Positions 55,601-62,087 of a stretch of DNA of 64,000 nucleotides are shown here, piece after piece. The stretch lies in contig NZ_CANMQT010000017.1 of assembly GCF_947500065.1 (NCBI RefSeq), forward strand, positions 1 through 64,000, written 5' to 3'. Position numbers and translations under genes: made by a program. The DNA is from an uncultured Aquimarina sp. Lineage in GTDB: Bacteria > Bacteroidota > Bacteroidia > Flavobacteriales > Flavobacteriaceae. Positions within the stretch are counted from its first letter, which is position 1. Every line of letters begins with the position of its first letter. Below the pieces are notes generated by a model. It saw only the letters and a list, made by a program, of their open reading frames with translations, was not told where the DNA came from and ran no database searches.

Positions 55601-58600
55601 CTTCCAATAATGATACTACTACATTCTTTGCTACATATACAATAACGCAAGCAAACATTGATTCAGGAAGTATTACGAATTCTGCAACAGTTAATGCAGA
55701 AGACACTAATGGAAATCCAATTTCAGATACATCTGATGATCCTAATGATCCAACTGATAACGACACTAATGGTGATGGAGAACCTGATGATGTGACAATT
55801 ACCACATTACCAAGTAATCCAGAACTTACAATCTTTAAAACTGGTGTGTTTATAGACACTAATAATGATGGACTTGCGCAAGCAGGAGAAACGATTCAGT
55901 ATAACTTTGATGTATCTAACACTGGAAATGTAACGATTTCTAATATCACTGTTTCGGATCCATTAATTCCTGTAACCGGAGGACCAATTACCTTGATTCC
56001 TGGTCAGACGGACAACACAACATTTACAGCATTTTATGTTTTATTACAATCAGATGTAAATGCTGGTGAAGTCATTAATACTGCAACAAGTTCTGGGATT
56101 GATCCGTCTGGGGGAACAGTGACGGATGATTCCGATGATCCAACTACCACTGATAATAATGATGCAACAATAACCACATTAGCTAGAGATCCACAACTAA
56201 CTTTATTTAAAACAGCTAATTTCAATGATGAAAATGGTGATGGAATTCCTCAAAATGGAGAAACAATTTCTTATACATTTGATGTTAGAAATACTGGAAA
56301 TGTAACAATAACCAACATTACAATTTCCGATCCCATAGTATCTGTAACAGGTGGCCCGATCAATTTAAACCCTGCAGAAACTGATAATACAAGCTTTACA
56401 GCAACTTATATTATTTTGCAATCAGATATTGACTCTGGTAATATTTCTAACAGTGCCTTAGTAACCGGAGAAGATGATGATGGTGGTATTATTACGGATG
56501 TAAGTGATTTCTCTGACGATCCGGATAATCCAAATAATGAGGATCTGGATGGAGATGGTGATCCGGATGACCCAACAGTTACGGATCTTATTGGCAACCC
56601 TGAATTAACTTTACTAAAAACAGGAACGTTCAATGATACGAATGGTGATGGCTTTGCTCAAATCGGAGAAACGATTACATATGCTTTCGAAGTAATAAAT
56701 TCAGGAAATACTACTATTACGGATATTACAATTTCTGATCCATTAGTAGCTGTTAATGGAGGTCTTATTGATTTAATTCCTGGGCAAAATAACACAACAA
56801 CATTTACTGCAACCTATACAATAACTCAGTTTGATGTTGATACAGGAAGTATTACCAATGCTGCTGTTGTTTCTGGACAAGATCCTAATGGAACTAATAT
56901 CACAGATAATTCTGATGATCCAAATAACCCTACAGATATAGATGATAATAATGATGGAAATCCCGATGATGACACAGTAACCACATTTATGGTACAAGGA
57001 GGAATTAGTATTATCAAAGAATCATTAAGTGCCGATGATGGCGCTTATGATACAGTAGGAGAACAAATTAAGTACTCCTTAACAATTACCAATACTGGCA
57101 ATACTACGTTAACAAATATTGTCATTACCGATAATAATGCAGATGCTGGCAGTATTAGTCCATCAAACATTACCATTTTACTTCCGGGAGAAACCATTTC
57201 TGTAACTGCAGCGCATACGATTACTCAATTAGATTTAGACACTGGCATTGTTAGTAATACTGCTACTGTAGAGGGAACTGATCCATTCGGAAATATTCTA
57301 GATGACATTTCAGATGATCCTAATGACCCTACTAATAATGATAGTAATGGTGACGGTGATCCTGATGATATAACAAATACAGATATGATTCAAAACCCAT
57401 CTATTGGATTAACCAAAGCTGCAGATGATGCACCAGATGGATTATGGGATACTGTAGGTGAAATTATTACCTATACATTACAGGTAACTAATACTGGTAA
57501 TGTTACTTTAAGCAACATTACCATCTCAGATTCTAATGCTGATGCAGGTAGTATTGTACCATCTAATATAGCTACATTATTACCAGGAGAAACAATTACT
57601 GTTATTGCTGCGCATACCATAACACAACAAGACTTAGACACAGGTTCGGTAACAAATACAGCTTCTGTAACAGCAGAAGATACCAATGGAGGTATTGTAA
57701 CAGATGATTCTGATGACCCTAATAACCCTACTGACGATGATACAAATGGAGATGGAGAACCTGATGATGTAACTGTCACCTCTACCCCACAATTAGCAAC
57801 TGTTTCCATATTGAAAACGGTAGATACAACGACTTATACCGAAGTTGGAGATATTCTTAATTATGCAATTACAGTTACCAATACAGGAAATGTAACATTA
57901 CTAAATATAAATGTGACGGATCCTAATGCAGTTTTAACTAGTCCATCATCTATAGCATCACTTGCACCTGGAGAAACCTTCTCAGTTACAGCAGAACATG
58001 TGATTACAGAAGATGATATGATTGATGGTTTTGTATCAAATACCGCTTTTGTAAGTGCATCTATTCCTAACTCTACTAAGGTAATTATTGAAGATTCTGA
58101 TGATCCTGATGATCCTACTGATAGTGATAGTGATAATGATGGTGATCCGGATGACCCTACAGTCAGTTATTTGGATACTGATGGAGACGGAATACCAAAT
58201 ATTATAGATTTAGATGATGATAATGATGGTATTACAGACGTCGAAGAACAAAACGGAGATCCTTTATTAGATACAGATGGCGATGGTATTATAGATAGTC
58301 TAGATCTTGATGCTGATGGAGACGGAATCTATGACTATATCGAAGGCGGACACGATGGTATTGATAGTGATGGAGACGGAACCATTGATGGACCTTATGG
58401 AGATGATGGTATTCCTGATAGCGTACAAGATGATCCTGATAATGGCGAAGTAAATTACGACCCTCAAGATTCTGATGGTGATGGAATTGATGATTTTCAA
58501 GATATTGATGATGACAATGATGGAATACTTACAGAAGATGAGAATCCGGATCCAGATGGAGATATGATACCTGATGATGCTATTGATTCTGATGGTGACG

Positions 58601-58953
58601 GAATTCCTGATTACTTAGAACCAAACAATGCTGATCCAACATCAGAAGACGATCTTGAAATATTTAATGCAGTCACGCCTAATGGAGATGGCGATAATGA
58701 TGTATTTATCATTCGCAATATCGAAAACTTCCCTAATAATGAATTGAAGATATTCAATCGATGGGGTGTACTTGTATATGAAGCTATAGGATATGGTCAA
58801 AGTCAGGAATATTTCAGAGGGGAATCTAATGGTAGAGCTACTGTAAACCAAGAACGTCAATTACCAGTAGGTACTTATTTCTATGTACTAGTATATAAAA
58901 ATAATGCAGGAATATCTAAAACGAGATCTGGATATCTATATATCAATAGATAA
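46618..58953 (+). CDS. Giant T9SS type B surface protein (4111 aa)
   Basis: The 4111-residue protein has a signal peptide (1-21). Residues about 22-475 form an IgGFc-binding-like N-domain. An Ig/PKD-like segment and a DUF11 domain follow (to about 650). Four DUF7507-like units come next, then two PKD-like segments, eight tandem Ig/HYR-like units of 76 aa (about 1360-1970), two more PKD-like segments, and thirteen DUF7507-like units (TKT...GETI.Y.F.V.NTGNVT). A thrombospondin type 3-like calcium block follows (DTDGDGIPNIIDLDDDNDG). The end is a type B (CHU_C) sorting domain (FNAVTPNGDGDNDVFIIRN, ELKIFNRWGVLVYEA, LPVGTYFYVLVY). The architecture resembles SprB-type adhesins. SprF-like and PorE-like genes follow. 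The DNA repeats are near identical, so assembly could be affected here. Confidence 0.93.
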   Translation: MKKYYLLLFFFIISIIHIQAQLSNVHYLPPLKQGGNNQAIRQQAFYLSTPETTAFDVSVFRGTNTTAIATLNISNTAPEQYNIADGDNNITLVTNTNTGIVLNNSGLRFESENGEEFYVNYRGRSSSQATSLTSKGRQAIGTLFKWGGRPNYGNGQNSLNATLGIMATDPGTTTINIFGYGTDCEFRLQGDDDGITDDTLTITLTQGQTYVLEAWRNATAANIDCWLGATIQSDKKIAISNGNLNGAPRIGANSRDAVIDQPVPENVLGREYIFIRGNGVNDIETPIIIGTQNGTDIFVGGVLQTTINNGEYYVINGSNYSPQSAGGNMYVTTSKEVYAYQHLSGSGSIFTGGLNFIAPVNCLLPDRLSNISNIRDVDGSNFNGGITIVAATTTPNANIIVTDGTGTIALANEQTVNGTGDWKTFYIPGLTGNVSVQSTGPIAVGFLGVSGAAGIAGYFSGFDTVPVVELDVTGGGCLPGADVFEISSSFDAYQWFQNGVLIGGATTNSFTPTEPGNFFVRVTKGTCTYDSAILSVYNCDPEIVLTKTVDTSPVIEGDTVTFTITVEHLGVNPVSNLVINDALPSELTFGTGTPSFGTWTAPDWTIGTMFSGEIHTLILEATVNEGSAGLTVTNTISNTQTEVEANALPDDPTEDVTIINNELEITKSDQAPPDGSYDSVGEVITYDFVVTNTGNQVIPSVTISDPNIDSGSLSPASVSNLGIGAVANFTATHTITQSDIEADQVVNTATAEGTLSNGFVISDTSDDPTTIASEDPTITPIEQLGALVLEKIAQPALDGLYDALGEVITYEFTVINTGNVSLDNVTITDPNIDPGSLSPISVANLPAGASAVFTATHTIVQLDFDNGSTTNSATASGTEPVEGLVVSDTSDDPTTLAPNDATVVTIPQFGQLEVTKVDDAPTNGPYNTLGQTITYTIIATSVGNVTLTDINVVDPNADTITLISTTGTDTGTDDIVDSMAPMDTATFEATHVITQDDLDAAQAVNTATVGAQDPGLGSVTDLSDDPDDPTTTTNDPTIVPLISTPSISVTKLADDDSNVTEGQIITYTYTVSNLGNVTFDEVSLTDIHSGSGSLGTITLQSTTGTDDGVDNDVDQLDPGTIATWTATYITTASDITNQTDITNTVTVTTTPRTGSIADPTDLIATETVTVNPIETICGGTTLAHDLTADVDPTIVSFSWSATNNPFVAGETTVTSTDSNITDTLVNTSITDQEVIYTITGFDSLGAVLDTYTYTVTIQRTPRVNNTTRTVDICTGDTLNQNLITHVTNYTNGVTFSWSAVDNPNVSGETTSTSTDDRIQDTLTNTSSTDQDIIYTITPTADANGCVGTMYTITVTIEPPLVLPPNDSAIVQCIADATQPTAPVVTDSSGSSIIPVITENADPTCEGDKIYTYTYTDCAGNVSIYTFTYTIDVTTSPVVPVNGTATVECIADATQPTAPTVTDVCNNDITPVITENTDPTCEGDKIYTYTYTDCAGNVSIYTFTYTIDVTTSPVVPVNGTATVECIADATQPIAPTVTDVCNNDITPVITENADPACEGDKIYTYTYTDCAGNVSIYTFTYTLDVTTSPVVPVDGTATVECIADATQPTTPTVTDVCNNDITPVITENTDPTCEGDKIYTYTYTDCAGNVSIYTFTYTIDVTTSPVVPVDGTATVECIADATQPTAPTVTDVCNNDITPVITENSDPACEGDKIYTYTYTDCAGNVSIYTFTYTLDITTSPVVPANGTATVECIADATQPIAPTVTDVCNNDITPVITENTDPTCEGDKIYTYTYTDCAGNISIYTFTYTLDVTTSPVVPVNGTATVECIADATQPTAPTVTDVCNNDITPVITENTDPACEGDNIYTYTYTDCAGNVSIYTFTYTLDVTTSPVVPVDGTAIVNDIIDAIQPTAPIVTDVCGNNIIPVITESTNPTCDGIKTYTFTYTDCAGNNSTYNFTYTIDVTATLEISDVSTSICSNTSLEYNLSNLTSLSGVTFDWVVTPNPNVSGAINGNGTIIPDTIQNISGNNEDVIYTITPFNSNGCNGNTFTLTITIQPEPLNTAAPTDDTCSNTSLNHNLSSDVNIAGTSFSWVAADNTNVSGETTTPDTSSLITDTLINISGSIQTVIYTVTPTSPDGCVGMPYTYTVTVSPEAEMIVTKSFLPSADGSYDAVGEVIQYEIVIQNVNDVEINNVNITDTNADVGSISPATIPTIPAMGSATITALHTITQDDLNTGQVINSATVVAVDPCGNIVSDISDDPTTGTPNDNTITPLDQNPSISLEKTATFNDENGDGFPQQGETLTYNFSVTNTGNVTLTDITISDPLVTVNGGPISLDPGASDTTTFVATFIITQGNIDSGSVTNSATVNTEAPDGSTITDTSDDPNNPDNNDSNGDGDPDDATIITLQSNPELTINKTGVFIDSNGDGLAQVGETIQYSFDVSNTGNVTVFGITIIDPLVTISGGSINLPPNQTDSNTFTAIYTITQDDINTGSVTNSAIGSGTDPNGNPVEDVSDDPTTADDNDDTITSLSRDPQLTLLKTAVFNDENADGFPQEGETINYIFDVRNTGNVTISSITITDPLVSITGGPIDLDPNESDTSTFTATYTITLSDLNTGSITNSATVTGQDPDGTPITDISDDPNNPDNNDIDGDGDPDDTTVTPLLSNPRVSITKTGIFEDENGDGLAQVGETISYAFDISNIGNVTITNINVTDALVTVTGAAINLNPGQNDTTTFTASYSINQNDIDAGLVQNTAITNGQDPNGNPVSDTSDDPNNPTDNDTNGDGEPDDVTNTVLPFQGNLSLIKTALVAPDGSYDSVGEQIIYELSITNTGNVTLTNVVVSDANADAGSITPSVITSISPGQTIIANATHTITQNEIDAGVVSNSASVEGVDPFGNPITDISDDPNNATDNDANGDGDPDDITDTNIAQNPSIELEKTATFNDENGNGIPQQGETITYNFNVTNTGNVTLSNITISDPLATVNGGPITLAPSNNDTTTFFATYTITQANIDSGSITNSATVNAEDTNGNPISDTSDDPNDPTDNDTNGDGEPDDVTITTLPSNPELTIFKTGVFIDTNNDGLAQAGETIQYNFDVSNTGNVTISNITVSDPLIPVTGGPITLIPGQTDNTTFTAFYVLLQSDVNAGEVINTATSSGIDPSGGTVTDDSDDPTTTDNNDATITTLARDPQLTLFKTANFNDENGDGIPQNGETISYTFDVRNTGNVTITNITISDPIVSVTGGPINLNPAETDNTSFTATYIILQSDIDSGNISNSALVTGEDDDGGIITDVSDFSDDPDNPNNEDLDGDGDPDDPTVTDLIGNPELTLLKTGTFNDTNGDGFAQIGETITYAFEVINSGNTTITDITISDPLVAVNGGLIDLIPGQNNTTTFTATYTITQFDVDTGSITNAAVVSGQDPNGTNITDNSDDPNNPTDIDDNNDGNPDDDTVTTFMVQGGISIIKESLSADDGAYDTVGEQIKYSLTITNTGNTTLTNIVITDNNADAGSISPSNITILLPGETISVTAAHTITQLDLDTGIVSNTATVEGTDPFGNILDDISDDPNDPTNNDSNGDGDPDDITNTDMIQNPSIGLTKAADDAPDGLWDTVGEIITYTLQVTNTGNVTLSNITISDSNADAGSIVPSNIATLLPGETITVIAAHTITQQDLDTGSVTNTASVTAEDTNGGIVTDDSDDPNNPTDDDTNGDGEPDDVTVTSTPQLATVSILKTVDTTTYTEVGDILNYAITVTNTGNVTLLNINVTDPNAVLTSPSSIASLAPGETFSVTAEHVITEDDMIDGFVSNTAFVSASIPNSTKVIIEDSDDPDDPTDSDSDNDGDPDDPTVSYLDTDGDGIPNIIDLDDDNDGITDVEEQNGDPLLDTDGDGIIDSLDLDADGDGIYDYIEGGHDGIDSDGDGTIDGPYGDDGIPDSVQDDPDNGEVNYDPQDSDGDGIDDFQDIDDDNDGILTEDENPDPDGDMIPDDAIDSDGDGIPDYLEPNNADPTSEDDLEIFNAVTPNGDGDNDVFIIRNIENFPNNELKIFNRWGVLVYEAIGYGQSQEYFRGESNGRATVNQERQLPVGTYFYVLVYKNNAGISKTRSGYLYINR
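50695..52518 (+). repeat. Eight tandem 228-bp repeats in the giant gene
   Basis: The anchor TGTATTGC(A/C/T)GATGC recurs at 50731, 50959, 51187, 51415, 51643, 51871 and 52099, exactly 228 bp (76 codons) apart. An eighth, diverged unit follows. Each unit reads ATVECIADATQPTAP, then TVTDVCNNDITPVITEN, then YTYTYTDCAGNVSIYTFTYT, with conserved cysteines. Synonymous sites vary little, so copies have spread or been homogenised recently. Confidence 0.92.
53444..57388 (+). repeat. Duplicated five-unit block of DUF7507-like repeats
   Basis: Units 2-6 and 7-11 of the thirteen-unit array appear in the same order. The order is: LEKTATFNDENG type, then KTGVFID type, then DPQLTL.KTA type, then KTG.F.D type, then the shorter DGSYD/DGAYD type. 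The block period is close to 1970 bp (about 53444-55410 and 55411-57388). This shows that a five-domain segment was copied as a whole. Boundaries are approximate. Confidence 0.75.
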
Positions 58954-59009
58954 AACAATCTCTTAAAGCAACAAACATTTTTATGATTCTTTTCAGAAAT
59001 AATAACCTT

Positions 59010-59957
59010 ATGAAAAAAACATATTTATTAAGTATTATTTTATTTTTAATTTCTATTCTGGGAACCTACGCCCAGCAGGATGCTCAGTATACACAATACA
59101 TGTACAATACCATAAGTGTAAACCCTGCATATGCCGGATCTAGAAACGCAATTAGTATCTCCGGTTTATATCGGAATCAATGGGTAGGAATTAACGGAGC
59201 ACCAGTAACTCAGACATTAAATATTCACTCGCCAATCGGTCCTTCAGAAAAAGTCGGGCTTGGAGTATCTATCGTCAATGATAAAATAGGACCTACTCAG
59301 GAAACATACATTGATATTGATTTTTCATATACTATTGACACCTCTCCTGATGGAAAATTATCTTTGGGAATAAAAGCAGGAGGGCATTTATTAGATATCG
59401 ACTTTAATAGGCTAAATCAATATGCAACGTCTGATATACTTTTAGACACTAATATTGACAATAAATTCTCTCCTAACGTAGGAATAGGAGCTTATTATTA
59501 TACTCAAAAATTCTATGCAGGAATTTCTGCTCCTAACCTACTCCAGACTAAACACTTTAATGAGTCATCAAATGATAATACCGCCTCTTCTTTTTTAGCT
59601 GTAGAACGAATCAATTATTATATGATTCTAGGATATGTGTTTGACATTAATGAATACCTAAAACTAAAACCGGCAGTGTTAGGAAAAGTAGTTTCTGGAT
59701 CGCCTTTGCAAGTTGATGTTTCTGCAAACTTCTTATTATATGATAAACTCTCCTTAGGGTTAGCATATAGATGGAGCGCCGCGCTAAGTGCTTTGGCTGG
59801 ATTTCAGATTTCAGATAATATGATGCTTGGTTTTGCCTATGACTGGGAAACAACAGCTTTAGGAAACACTGAGTTTAATTCCGGATCCTATGAGTTTTTC
59901 TTACGCTACGAAATCTTTAAGAAAAAAGAACGTGTTTTATACCCTAGATTCTTCTAA
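59010..59957 (+). CDS. PorP/SprF family T9SS outer-membrane protein
   Basis: I start at 59010 (MKKTYLLSIILFLISILGTY), a clean signal peptide; the upstream ATG at 58983 adds nine residues. The mature part opens QQDAQYTQYMYNTISVNPAYAG, the family signature, then continues as a barrel-like chain ending FFLRYEIFKKKE. It follows the giant type B gene by 56 bp and precedes the PorE-like gene by 17 bp, so it is likely its dedicated outer-membrane partner. The product has 315 aa, normal for the family. Confidence 0.95.
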   Translation: MKKTYLLSIILFLISILGTYAQQDAQYTQYMYNTISVNPAYAGSRNAISISGLYRNQWVGINGAPVTQTLNIHSPIGPSEKVGLGVSIVNDKIGPTQETYIDIDFSYTIDTSPDGKLSLGIKAGGHLLDIDFNRLNQYATSDILLDTNIDNKFSPNVGIGAYYYTQKFYAGISAPNLLQTKHFNESSNDNTASSFLAVERINYYMILGYVFDINEYLKLKPAVLGKVVSGSPLQVDVSANFLLYDKLSLGLAYRWSAALSALAGFQISDNMMLGFAYDWETTALGNTEFNSGSYEFFLRYEIFKKKERVLYPRFF

Positions 59958-59974
59958 TCAAAATAAAGTTCCCT

Positions 59975-61951
59975 ATGAAAATCGTTGAACATACACCTTA
60001 CCATATATTCATCTTTATCTTGATAGCACCCTTGTTTTTATTTTCACAAGATAAATCATTAAAAAAGGCTGATAAAAATTTTAAAAACCTAGCATATGTC
60101 GATGCTATTGACGCATATCAAGATATTATAAGTAATGGAGATGGTTCTATAGAAATATACCAAAAATTAGCGGATGCATATTACTATAATTCCGACTTAG
60201 AAAATGCAGGTAAATGGTACGAGAGAATGATCGAATATCGTATCGAACTTGCAGAAGACAGTACTGCAGTAGAAGAATTACAGCCAGAATATTATTATAG
60301 AACTGTGCAATGTTACAAACATCTGGAGTTATACGATCAGGCGAATGAACTTATGAAATATGTCAAAAACCTGAACCCAGAAGATTCCAGAGCAAAGAGA
60401 TTCGAAGAAAATCCAAATTATCTGGAAGACATAGAACAACAATCCGGAAGATATGAAATTATTAATTTTGAAGGCAATTCAGCATTTACAGATTTTGCGC
60501 CTTCTATCCATCAAAACCAATTAATATTTTCTTCTTCTCGAGGAAAAAACAAAGGTAGTTCAACACAAAACGCTTGGAATCAACAATCGTATTTAGGGTT
60601 GTTTATGGTAGTATTCAATGATTCTCTGGACATCTCTTTTTCCAAAGAATTTGCCAAAAAACTAAGTTCTCGCCTTCACGAATCTACATCTGCATTTACT
60701 AAAAATGACAGTATTATTTATTTTACCCGAAACAATATTTATAGAGGAAAATCCAAAAACGATTCAACTGGAATTAATCGTCTTAAAATATACAAATCCG
60801 TAATAGATAAAGATCAAAAATGGTCTCCACCAAAAGAACTTCCTTTTAACAATGATCAATATTCTGTGGCGCATCCAACTTTAAGTTTTGATGAGAAAAA
60901 ATTATATTTTGCTTCTGATATGCCAGGAGGATATGGTGCTTCTGATTTATACGTTGTCACCATTCAAGAAGATGGAAGCTTTGGACAACCTCAGAATTTA
61001 GGGCCAGAAATCAACACAGAAGGAAGAGATACTTTTCCTTTTATTAGTAAAACAGGAATGTTATATTTCTCTTCAGACGGTCATATGGGGTTAGGAGGAC
61101 TCGATATTTTTGTGGTAAATACAGAAGCTCCTCAGAAAAAGATATATAATGTAGGAAGACCAATCAATAGTAATTTTGATGATGTAACCTTTACTATTAA
61201 CGATGATACTAAAAAAGGATACTTTGCATCCAATAGATCCGGTGGTAGAGGCGATGATGACATCTATAGTATTACTGAAACAAAACCCTTAGTAACCGAT
61301 TGCAAAGGATCAATTAATGGTATCATCCTAGATAAAAAAACCGATGAACTTTTGAATGATGCGGAAATAACCATCAGCAATGAAGACAATGAGGTTGTCT
61401 ATACCAAAGTAACTGATATGATGGGGGCTTTTACTGCTCGGGTAGATTGTAATAATAAAACCTATACCATCCAAGCGAAAAAAGAAAACTATAAACCAAC
61501 AACAATTCCGATCTCTACAAATAGAGATAGCACCAAAGTACACAAAGAACTATTCTTAGAAAATGATGTTCCTGATACGGGAATAGATTTAGCAAAATTA
61601 TTAAATCTAAAACCTATTTATTTTGCCTCTAATAAAGCATTATTACTAGGAAAAACAGCTATAGAATTAGATAAAATTATAGCGTACATGAAAGAATATC
61701 CTACACTAAAAATTGAAATAGGATCGCATACAGATAGTAAAGGTAGTGATGCATACAACCTAAAACTATCTTCCAAAAGAGCTACTGCAACAGCCAACTA
61801 TATCATCAGTAAAGGCATTGATCCTGATCGGGTAAAAAGCAGAGGTTATGGAGAAACTCTGTTGCAAAATAAATGTAGCAATGGTGTTCGTTGTACTAAA
61901 GAACAACATCAACAAAATAGAAGAAGTGAATTTATTGTAACAGAAAATTAA
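59975..61951 (+). CDS. PorE-like OmpA-family protein (TPR, PD40, regulatory, OmpA)
   Basis: The 658-residue protein has a signal peptide (ending LFSQ). TPR-like helices lie at about 25-150 (AYVDAIDAYQDII, IEIYQKLADAYYYNSDLENA). A PD40 propeller lies at about 165-430 (FSSSRGKN, SFDEKKLYFASDMPGG, FSSDGHMGLGGLDIF). A carboxypeptidase-regulatory-like domain lies at about 440-525 (SINGIILDKKTDELLNDAEI). The C-terminal OmpA domain (about 540-658) shows the peptidoglycan-binding pattern SHTDSKGSDAYNLKLSSKRA. The same domain order is known for PorE of Porphyromonas gingivalis, a T9SS part that ties the machine to the cell wall. It ends the type B cargo, SprF-like and PorE-like trio. Confidence 0.94.
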   Translation: MKIVEHTPYHIFIFILIAPLFLFSQDKSLKKADKNFKNLAYVDAIDAYQDIISNGDGSIEIYQKLADAYYYNSDLENAGKWYERMIEYRIELAEDSTAVEELQPEYYYRTVQCYKHLELYDQANELMKYVKNLNPEDSRAKRFEENPNYLEDIEQQSGRYEIINFEGNSAFTDFAPSIHQNQLIFSSSRGKNKGSSTQNAWNQQSYLGLFMVVFNDSLDISFSKEFAKKLSSRLHESTSAFTKNDSIIYFTRNNIYRGKSKNDSTGINRLKIYKSVIDKDQKWSPPKELPFNNDQYSVAHPTLSFDEKKLYFASDMPGGYGASDLYVVTIQEDGSFGQPQNLGPEINTEGRDTFPFISKTGMLYFSSDGHMGLGGLDIFVVNTEAPQKKIYNVGRPINSNFDDVTFTINDDTKKGYFASNRSGGRGDDDIYSITETKPLVTDCKGSINGIILDKKTDELLNDAEITISNEDNEVVYTKVTDMMGAFTARVDCNNKTYTIQAKKENYKPTTIPISTNRDSTKVHKELFLENDVPDTGIDLAKLLNLKPIYFASNKALLLGKTAIELDKIIAYMKEYPTLKIEIGSHTDSKGSDAYNLKLSSKRATATANYIISKGIDPDRVKSRGYGETLLQNKCSNGVRCTKEQHQQNRRSEFIVTEN

Positions 61952-62087
61952 TACAAGGAATCTATTTATTAATAATTACCGTGTATAAATCCACCAATCA
62001 TAAAACCCACATGCTCTAGGTTTTAACTTTCCTTTCACTAATATCCCATAGGTATTTCTTTATCTTCGGCCGATAAAAAAATAACTC

